Of a stretch of DNA of 37,626 nucleotides, positions 31,417-37,626 are shown piece after piece. Each line of letters starts with the position of its first letter. The stretch's first letter is position 1. This stretch comes from Microvirga soli (lineage in GTDB: Bacteria > Pseudomonadota > Alphaproteobacteria > Rhizobiales > Beijerinckiaceae), in the NCBI RefSeq assembly GCF_016734765.1, contig NZ_JAERQE010000042.1, positions 1-37,626 on the forward strand. Direction: 5' to 3'. The notes beneath the pieces were generated by a model that worked only from the letters and a program-made list of their open reading frames with translations, was not told where the DNA came from and made no database searches. Both the position numbers and the translations under genes were made by a program.

Positions 31417-33210
31417 TCACCTTGTTAGAATTGTTCCTACGAGTAGTGGCCTGATCTGCGGAACCATTTCGAGGGCTTCCGCAACCTTGTGCTGAGCGGA
31501 AGAATTCGAGCGGATCAAAAGGACAAAGTGATCGATGCTGCTGGAGAGTGCTCTAACATCGGGTTGGCCGGTGATGGCCGGCAAATCCACGATGACATAG
31601 TCGAACATGCTGCGGGCTTCCTTGAGGAGGTCGCGCATTTGGCGAGACGGAATGCTCGTGCTGGGGCCGACATCTCGCCGGTCGATATAATTCGGTAGAA
31701 ACGCTAGGTTTTCATGATCGGCGTACAGGGCCAGATCATGTATTCTCTCCGTTCCTACAGCAGAGTTAGGACAGGAGTGGCTGCCTGCGGATGTCAACAA
31801 CGTCGTCAGCGTAGGGTATGGGGCATTGGCGTCGACCAGCAGAACCTTGGAGCCGGAAGCTGCGATTGCTTGGGCGAGGTTGGCAGCGACAAGTGTTTTT
31901 CCCTCTGCTGCACATGCGGAAACGATCCCGATGACTTTGGACTCGCGATCCCAGCCCGATGCATCGATGGCAACACGCATGTTTCGGATAATTGCGGCCA
32001 ATTCCGATTGCGGTTGCTGAACGGAGACGCGCGCGCCGCTTGGCAGCAGGAATTGCCCCTGAAGCGCCTTGGAGACGGAATCCGCTTCCCGATCAAGATA
32101 TAGATTGCCGACAACAGCCGATCCAAGGAAGTCGCTATTAACAAGTCTCTTAACATCGGCGGCGGATCGAACTTTCTCTTGTCCTCGTTCCTTGAGCCAA
32201 CCGCAAATGCCTGCAGCTAAGATACCGAACGCGATGCCGATCGGTAAGACAAGGCCTGGCCTGGGGAAACTAGGTTCGAGCGGGGCGGTTGCGACACTGA
32301 CCATCCTAGCATCCGGAATTGGGACCTCTGCCTGCTGCATGGTCGCCGCACGAGCGAGAAAGGCATCATAAAGCGATCTGTAGGTTTGAGCCCTGGTTGC
32401 GAGTTCTCGCAATGTGGCGCGCTCTTGAGGTTCGCTGCCGGGATCGCCACTGGCACGAAAGTTGCTGATCGCTGCTTCGGTCGCCTCGGCCTCAGCCCTG
32501 AGTTCTACCAGTCGAGCCTCCAGCCATACGCCAGCACTCTTGGCCGCGAGACTTGATGATTCCAGCTGGAACTTAACGAATTCCAGCGCGGCCGTGTTGG
32601 CTATGTTGGCCGCTTTCCTCGGGTCTGAAGAAGATGCGGAAATTTCGATGACGTATGTCAGAGCAACTCGCCGAACACGCAGGGTCTCTCGCAAACTGTT
32701 CACGGCTTGCTTATGGAGATCGTTCTCGGACAATTCCTTGCGGCCAAGAAGCACTTTTACCGATGCCATTAACGGCCGCAGAATACCTTTGATAATGCTC
32801 TCTTCAGTCTCCGAGTTTGGATCCCGCCCAATGAATTCCGGATCATTGTAAAGCTCAAGTTTGTCAACGACGGCCGTTGCGATCGCCTCTGAGCGGGCAA
32901 CTTCAGCAAGTGTTTCGATATTCGCCGACTCCGTGGCTGCGTCAGCTGGGGTTTGGGTCGATTGTGAGGTTGGGCTTCTACTCGACTCAACAACCAATGT
33001 TGCGGTGGCATTGTACTGTGGCCGAGCAACCGCCGCATACACTCCTGCCAAGCATGCGATGCCGATGAATATCAAGAGCATTGTTGCCCACTGATAGCGA
33101 ATGATGCGAGCAAGGCCTCCTATGATTGTGATGATATTCGTTCTGACAGCATCGGATTCACGGTCTGACCGAATAATCGCGCCCATATGTTCTGTTGGCC
33201 GGACATTCAT
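31417..33210 (-). CDS. Polysaccharide chain-length/export protein, Wzz-BY-kinase (ExoP/GumC) type
   Basis: This 597-residue inner-membrane protein has a Wzz domain with two membrane helices (MLLIFIGIACLAGVYAAVAR near residue 45; VLPIGIAFGILAAGICGWLK near 320) and a periplasmic coiled-coil middle. A C-terminal cytoplasmic P-loop ATPase follows: ESKVIGIVSACAAEGKTLVA with Lys438 and the Walker B-like FDYVIVDLPAI. It controls glycan chain length and export. The usual Walker A' DxDxR is replaced by LLVDANAPYPTL, and the tyrosine-rich tail of BY-kinases is missing (it ends PQIRPLLVGTILTR). It may therefore be an inactive or non-autophosphorylating variant. The ATG at 33210 has GAAGGGA upstream. Confidence 0.88.
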   Translation of the reverse strand: MNVRPTEHMGAIIRSDRESDAVRTNIITIIGGLARIIRYQWATMLLIFIGIACLAGVYAAVARPQYNATATLVVESSRSPTSQSTQTPADAATESANIETLAEVARSEAIATAVVDKLELYNDPEFIGRDPNSETEESIIKGILRPLMASVKVLLGRKELSENDLHKQAVNSLRETLRVRRVALTYVIEISASSSDPRKAANIANTAALEFVKFQLESSSLAAKSAGVWLEARLVELRAEAEATEAAISNFRASGDPGSEPQERATLRELATRAQTYRSLYDAFLARAATMQQAEVPIPDARMVSVATAPLEPSFPRPGLVLPIGIAFGILAAGICGWLKERGQEKVRSAADVKRLVNSDFLGSAVVGNLYLDREADSVSKALQGQFLLPSGARVSVQQPQSELAAIIRNMRVAIDASGWDRESKVIGIVSACAAEGKTLVAANLAQAIAASGSKVLLVDANAPYPTLTTLLTSAGSHSCPNSAVGTERIHDLALYADHENLAFLPNYIDRRDVGPSTSIPSRQMRDLLKEARSMFDYVIVDLPAITGQPDVRALSSSIDHFVLLIRSNSSAQHKVAEALEMVPQIRPLLVGTILTR

Positions 33211-34517
33211 ACCAGGGTCCCTTCAAGGGTAATTTAGGTCACGACTGCTACAGGTGTGCATCCGTTGTTGCGGGACGATCGGCGATATGTCTCCACGCGC
33301 CGAAAAAAGATGAGCGGTTCCACCAAAACCCTGGTGACGCCGGTCGACATAAATCTGAATGCCTGTGGTCGATGCGTGATGAGTTACTTCGAAGAACATT
33401 GTGAAGTTACTTACAGTAGGCAATCACAGTCGAAAGACGCGCGTCTGAGTGGCTCTGTAGAACAACAGAGGCAATGAATTTCCGGCCATGGAACGATGGA
33501 ATTTCCTAGTCCGTCATCCTGCTGGGTGCATGTATCTTCCATGGAATGGAAGTGAAACAGAGATGCCGATAAGCTGTGAGGATTACAGGAAACATCAAAT
33601 TACCACCCTTGTCATCCGCCGCTACACATCAGCGCAGTCGCGCCGCCTGAAAGTGCGGCCGATCGCTTTGCAGCTTTTGTTTATATGTGATGGTTGTTAT
33701 GACTGAAACAGTAAATGAGTATCGCTCAGAGGCCATTCGGGGTAGCGCTTCAGTCTGGAGTAGAGAACTCATCTGGTAGAAGCTGACGTCGAGCGATAAG
33801 GCCGATAACAGGCTTAGAGTGATTTGTTCTTGGGTGAATTGCGCTTCAGAGTTAATACCTCTGCACGCCAATAGGCCAGCCATTGCAATCGACTAATCGC
33901 TGCAGATTCCAAATACTGCCTACGCTTGCCCTGGATTCGTGGTTTCGCGCAGGTTGGCACACGGTGAGGCTATCCAGGTCTCCGCTGACGCCAGTAGTCT
34001 TATGTGGAACGGCGAGGTTACAGATGCGCATGTGGGTCAAAATCTGCATGCAATGTACTCAGTATGTATAGTCTTGCGTGAGGGGCTAGAGTAAAGAATA
34101 ATTCCAAGCTCTCTATCTAAATATAACGTGCCGTCACGACTGAAAGCTTCGTTCCGTTGTTTATCTCGGTTGAACCAAGCCCATGTATTCTCAATACCGG
34201 CACTTCTTCACACTGGTGGGCTCAAGCGCTAACTGCGCAGAATATCATCCCAGCGAAAGGCTTTCGCGGCCTTGGCTTAAGGCTTCCGGTGTGCCTGGTC
34301 CAATTTTCCGCATCTGCAGGGGAGGCGCCGCTTGCATAGACGATGCCTCCTTCAAGGGGCGAGACGAAGATATAAATTGGCTCACTCCAAAGAAGGTATG
34401 TCTGTGCGCGACCTAGCAGCTATACTTGAAGACGAGTGATCTCAGTCTTGTACGGCGGTCCGCGGGCTGCTTTGGCGACAACGCCGTTTCACGGCCTCAA
34501 GAACTTGGATTTAATCG
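33211..34517. other. Long AT-rich gap between Wzz-like and flippase genes
   Basis: No supported gene is seen in these 1.3 kb. Short open frames on both strands lack ribosome-binding sites and recognisable products. The gap lies between divergent polysaccharide genes and presumably holds their promoters. Besides the octamer repeat at 33382-33412, two small hairpins lie near 34253-34283 (GCGAAA/TTTCGC and GCCTT/AAGGC). It may include decayed coding remnants; none is identifiable. Confidence 0.45.
33382..33412. promoter_or_regulatory. Direct repeat of AGTTACTT upstream of the Wzz-like gene
   Basis: Two identical octamers (33382-33389 and 33405-33412) lie 23 bases apart start to start, close to two helical turns, about 170 bases upstream of the Wzz-like start. 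The spacing suits a protein binding to one DNA face, but no known box is matched. Confidence 0.3.
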
Positions 34518-36002
34518 ATGCAAGGCAAGCAGAAGAAAGCTCTGTTCTGGCTACTTGTGGAAGTTCTCGGGGCGCAAGGCATACCGTTTGTAGTCTTCCT
34601 GGTAATAGCGCGTATCATTGGTCCAAAAGAATATGGCGCCTTCACGTTGGCCATAACGTTCGTCAGTGTGCTGAACATCATTATTTTTCAGGGAGTCGCT
34701 GAAGCGCTAATACGGTTGGAAGAACCCGAGGAGAGATACAAGTCAACCGCTTTCTGGATGAATCTTACGCTCGCATTTGGGATCTTTGCCGCCGTCCAAT
34801 TGCTTGCAGGTCCGATTGCAAACATCTTTGGCGCGCCCGTAATCGAACACGTGCTGCGATGGATAGCTCTACTGGGTCCTCTGCAGGCCATGATCAGCAT
34901 TCAGGGGGCGCTGTTCCGACGCGATCTGAACATGGAAGTTCTCGCACGAAGAACCTTGGCCGGACGCACCCTTGGCGCGCTGATCGGCATCGGCATGGCT
35001 ATTATAGGATGGGGAATCTGGTCCCTTGTCGCTGTCCAGTTGGTGCAAGCTGTCGTTTCCATAATAGTTGTATGGATCGCGAGTTCATGGCGTCCGCGTC
35101 TTATCTTCGACCGCGGCTGCTGTCGTGAGCTAACCCATTTCGGCGGTCAATTTATAAGCGCGAGCTTAGCGACATCACTCAGCAGTAGAGTGGACGGTCT
35201 CCTGGTGGGCTTCTTTTTCGGCGCTCACGCAGCCGGATATTATGCGCTCGGATCGCGAATAATGGAGATGGTGATTACGGTTCTGCTGACGCCAATGAGA
35301 GCCTTGGTCATGCCGGTCTTAAGTCGAGTAGCCAGCAACAAAGAGGACTTCGCGGAAGCTTATTCCGAAATGGTCACGCTCTCCTATGTTGTGTGGACGC
35401 CGGCGATCCTGACATTGGGGGCGGCAGCAAAGTTTCTCATTCCGACCTTCTTCGGGAGTGAGTGGGCCCTGACGACCGATGTGCTCGAAGCGATGAGCCT
35501 GGCTGCATTCACCCTCCCACTCTGGTACTTCGCCGGGCAAGCTTTAACCGCGCTTGGCAAAACGAGTATGTTTCTCCATCTCGCTGCTGCACAGGTCGTA
35601 CTTGTTACGTTGTGCATCATCGTGGGAGCCCAGTTCAGTCTCGTTGGAGTTGGGCTTGCCTGGTCAGCATCGTCGGCACTCCTTGTTCCGCTGTGTCTCT
35701 TCATGCTGCAGAAAGCCAGCGGTCTTTCATGGCGATCGGGAGTCTTGCCTGGTCTGCGCATCGGTGGCGCCGGCCTTGGCTTTATGGGCTGCGTCATCGC
35801 AGTTGAACTCTGGGCCAGTTATCACAACTGGTCTACCTTGATGTCGTCCTCGGTTGGGATCGGCCTTGGGCTTATTGTTTACCTGGCATTGCTCGAATTT
35901 GTGCTGTTGCGCGGATACGTTTCTACAATAGTTCGGAACGGCAGAGAGTTTGTAAGCCAGCTAAAAAGATCACCGGAGCGCATCGTAAGTACTTCTCAAT
36001 AA
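34518..36002 (+). CDS. Wzx-like oligosaccharide flippase (MOP superfamily)
   Basis: This 494-residue polytopic inner-membrane protein of the polysaccharide transporter family flips lipid-linked glycan repeat units to the periplasm. Characteristic parts are the N-terminal helix GIPFVVFLVIARIIGPKEYG, QGVAEALIRLEEPEERYKST, then RRDLNMEVLARRTLAGRTLG and the mid-protein SSRVDGLLVGFFFGAHAAGY block. Twelve or more hydrophobic segments can be followed along the protein. The ATG at 34518 has only a weak ribosome-binding site. It lies on the plus strand away from the Wzz-like and ligase genes and is followed 91 bases later by the hydroxy-acid oxidase. No glycosyltransferase for its cargo is in the window. 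Confidence 0.9.
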   Translation: MQGKQKKALFWLLVEVLGAQGIPFVVFLVIARIIGPKEYGAFTLAITFVSVLNIIIFQGVAEALIRLEEPEERYKSTAFWMNLTLAFGIFAAVQLLAGPIANIFGAPVIEHVLRWIALLGPLQAMISIQGALFRRDLNMEVLARRTLAGRTLGALIGIGMAIIGWGIWSLVAVQLVQAVVSIIVVWIASSWRPRLIFDRGCCRELTHFGGQFISASLATSLSSRVDGLLVGFFFGAHAAGYYALGSRIMEMVITVLLTPMRALVMPVLSRVASNKEDFAEAYSEMVTLSYVVWTPAILTLGAAAKFLIPTFFGSEWALTTDVLEAMSLAAFTLPLWYFAGQALTALGKTSMFLHLAAAQVVLVTLCIIVGAQFSLVGVGLAWSASSALLVPLCLFMLQKASGLSWRSGVLPGLRIGGAGLGFMGCVIAVELWASYHNWSTLMSSSVGIGLGLIVYLALLEFVLLRGYVSTIVRNGREFVSQLKRSPERIVSTSQ

Positions 36003-36093
36003 ATCTTGAGCCGCTCATCTAATAATTGCAATTGTCGCGTGTTTTTAATCAGTCTTCTGGTTATAACTAGGCGAATTTTAGAGCGGAGTATCT

Positions 36094-37416
36094 ATGAAAA
36101 TATCCCAAGCTGCCGAAATCGAAGACTTAAGAAAGCTTGCAAAAAAAGCTCTTCCGCGCATCATTTACGACTGGATCGAAGAAGGTGCTGGAGATGAGCT
36201 GGCTGCCCAGGGCAACCTGAACAGCTTCCGACAATTTCGTCTTCTCCCTCGCTATATGCGCGATGTATCGGAGAGGACACAAACGGTCCAACTATTCGGC
36301 CAAGAATATTCAAGCCCGATAGGCTTTTCCCCAACTGGAATGCAGGGTCTGGTCCATGCAGGGGGCGAGCTGAAGATGGCTCGAGCAGCCGTTGCGGATA
36401 ACATCCCTTATGTGATGTCCGGACTTACAACCGTCCGTCTCGAGAACGTGGCCGAAGCTGCTCCAAGCCATCTTTGGTATCAGCCATATCCTACGGCGAA
36501 CAGAGCCATTATTGAGGACCTATTACGGAGGGCAGCGGATGCCGGCGTGAAGAACCTGGTATTGACCGCCGACCTTCCAGTGGAGGGGCACCGCCTGCGC
36601 AGCATACATAACAGGCGATCCGGGCGTCCCAATCCTTGGCTTATCCTGGAGGCGCTGCGGCATCCAAGATGGGTCGCGAATTATCTAAAGAGGAGGCCGC
36701 TTCTAGAGGATCTCCTTCCCTACGCGGCGCCCGGCGCATCAAGAAAAGACCTAGATGAGATGTTCGGTAGGGAATATGCACCCGTTCGGCCGAAGCAGAC
36801 GTGGAGCGAGATTGAGTGGTACCGGAGGCTTTGGTCCGGAAAGCTGATCATTAAGGGGATTATCAGTCCAAAAGATGCAACGAGTGCGGTGGATTTGGGG
36901 GTGGATGGGATCGTCGTTTCAAACCACGGCGGACGTCAACTCGATCGCGCACCTGCGCCTTTGGATATGCTTCCCATCATTAAGATGGCCGTCGGCGATA
37001 ATGTGGAGGTTATGCTGGACGGAGGAATTCGCACAGGATCAGATGTCGTCATTGCTCTGTGTCTAGGAGCGCGCTTCGTTTTCATAGGACGAGCAGCGCT
37101 TTTCGGTCTAGCGGCAGGTGGTCATGAAGGCGTCAGACGAGCCATTCAAATCTTGCAGGCTGAGATCGACGTCACGATGGGCCAGATCGGCTGTACCTGC
37201 ATCGAGCAGTTGAGCTCGGACTATTTATGGCAGAAAAATTCACATGAGTATGGAGACATTAGCCACAAGGCATCTTTGCTGACTGGCCGGAGGCCTGATG
37301 TGAGTGGAGGTATGACCCAGCCGGAGTCAAGTGCGGGTCTGATCAGCGTACCCAATAACATTCCTGTTTATGGATCTCTAGGTTCGACTGGTGCAACCCA
37401 GCACTTTGGTACCTAA
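36094..37416 (+). CDS. FMN-dependent alpha-hydroxy-acid oxidase (LldD/glycolate-oxidase family) with C-terminal extension
   Basis: This 440-residue TIM-barrel flavoprotein oxidises an alpha-hydroxy acid such as L-lactate or a related compound. Expected catalytic and FMN residues are present: Tyr in RIIYDWIEEGAGDELA, PIGFSPTGMQGL, Tyr in WYQPYPT, Asp in LVLTADLPVEGHR, Lys in LIIKGIISPKDA, His/Arg in VVSNHGGRQLD and the phosphate-binding DGGIRTGSDV. After the normal end of the fold (QIGCTCIEQLSSD) there are about 60 extra, low-complexity residues (TGRRPDVSGGMTQPESSAG to the stop), unusual for the family. The ATG at 36094 has a clear GCGGAG site. Its place in a polysaccharide region is unexplained; the substrate may be a sugar acid or a modifying lactate. 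Confidence 0.9.
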   Translation: MKISQAAEIEDLRKLAKKALPRIIYDWIEEGAGDELAAQGNLNSFRQFRLLPRYMRDVSERTQTVQLFGQEYSSPIGFSPTGMQGLVHAGGELKMARAAVADNIPYVMSGLTTVRLENVAEAAPSHLWYQPYPTANRAIIEDLLRRAADAGVKNLVLTADLPVEGHRLRSIHNRRSGRPNPWLILEALRHPRWVANYLKRRPLLEDLLPYAAPGASRKDLDEMFGREYAPVRPKQTWSEIEWYRRLWSGKLIIKGIISPKDATSAVDLGVDGIVVSNHGGRQLDRAPAPLDMLPIIKMAVGDNVEVMLDGGIRTGSDVVIALCLGARFVFIGRAALFGLAAGGHEGVRRAIQILQAEIDVTMGQIGCTCIEQLSSDYLWQKNSHEYGDISHKASLLTGRRPDVSGGMTQPESSAGLISVPNNIPVYGSLGSTGATQHFGT

Positions 37417-37626
37417 AATAACATCCTGATGACTGATGACCAAACTCGCCATTGTATGAGCCTCAGCTCAAGCAGGCTTGGCCGATGCTTGTCACTAAGC
37501 AGAACCGTAAGCAGCTTCTCGCAATATCGCGCTAGTTGCGGCTTCTAGCTGTTTGGTAGCGGAACGTTGTTGGGACCAGGTGCGTTGCGCGATTGAGGAG
37601 TACACTTGGCGCTTTGAGAGACTGCG
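37417..37626. other. Right-edge stretch, no gene seen
   Basis: No supported coding frame, terminator or repeat is visible in the last 210 bases. The polysaccharide region probably continues beyond the window. Confidence 0.4.

Noticed and set aside
33488..33706. A 72-codon open frame on the plus strand in the long polysaccharide gap
   Set aside because: No ribosome-binding site, no recognisable domain and atypical composition; treated as chance.
1..37626. CRISPR array, rRNA, intact prophage or toxin-antitoxin module
   Set aside because: No regular spaced repeats, rRNA signature, phage structural genes or recognisable toxin-antitoxin pair was seen in the window.

Overview
The window looks like a chromosomal segment of an alphaproteobacterium, most likely order Hyphomicrobiales and family Methylobacteriaceae (Microvirga or Methylobacterium type). 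This is inferred from gene families and codon use. The pointers are a Suv3-like helicase, a DUF1127 protein, a GcvA-type LysR regulator, HisKA_2-type signalling, an RTX protein with a rhizobial-type C-terminus, and high-GC coding DNA from about 0.3 to 29 kb. From about 29 kb to the end the DNA is visibly more AT-rich, gene density falls and a broken transposase appears, as in an accessory exopolysaccharide region.

Layout. 0.3-3.3 kb (+): an RNA-helicase-like ATPase and an ankyrin-repeat protein with overlapping ends. 3.3-7.1 kb (-): a tight four-gene type III polyketide operon (synthase, methyltransferase, flavoprotein, second methyltransferase). Behind its promoter end lie an EamA-type transporter and a small conserved-looking protein (7.2-8.6 kb, -). 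8.9-11.6 kb: two convergent ATP-grasp enzymes, purT (+) and a PGM1-like peptide ligase (-). 11.8-15.4 kb (+): a three-gene phosphorelay (PAS histidine kinase, single-domain response regulator, receiver-HisKA_2 kinase), closed by a strong bidirectional terminator. 15.5-18.0 kb (-): a large RTX/SdrD-like protein probably secreted by a type I system. 18.2-18.6 kb (-): a small protein with an RNA-polymerase alpha-CTD-like domain. 19.0-20.6 kb (+): a Na/phosphate cotransporter with a PhoU-like tail. 20.6-21.9 kb: a DUF1127 protein divergent from a LysR regulator.

21.9-29.1 kb holds envelope-sugar metabolism: the opgG/D-opgH pair for osmoregulated periplasmic glucans (-), divergent from glmU and glmS (+), which make UDP-GlcNAc and glucosamine-6-phosphate. 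29.2-37.4 kb is a polysaccharide export region: an IS66-type transposase remnant, an O-antigen-ligase/polymerase-like membrane protein, a Wzz/ExoP-like chain-length protein with a degenerate ATPase domain and no tyrosine tail, a Wzx-like flippase, and an FMN-dependent alpha-hydroxy-acid oxidase with an unusual C-terminal extension. No glycosyltransferases for repeat-unit assembly lie inside the window, so the locus probably continues past its right end.

The most interesting points are the complete type III PKS operon, the PGM1-like ligase, the orphan alpha-CTD-like protein, the degenerate ExoP ATPase, and a leader-like sequence at 31288-31347 with mutually exclusive hairpins.
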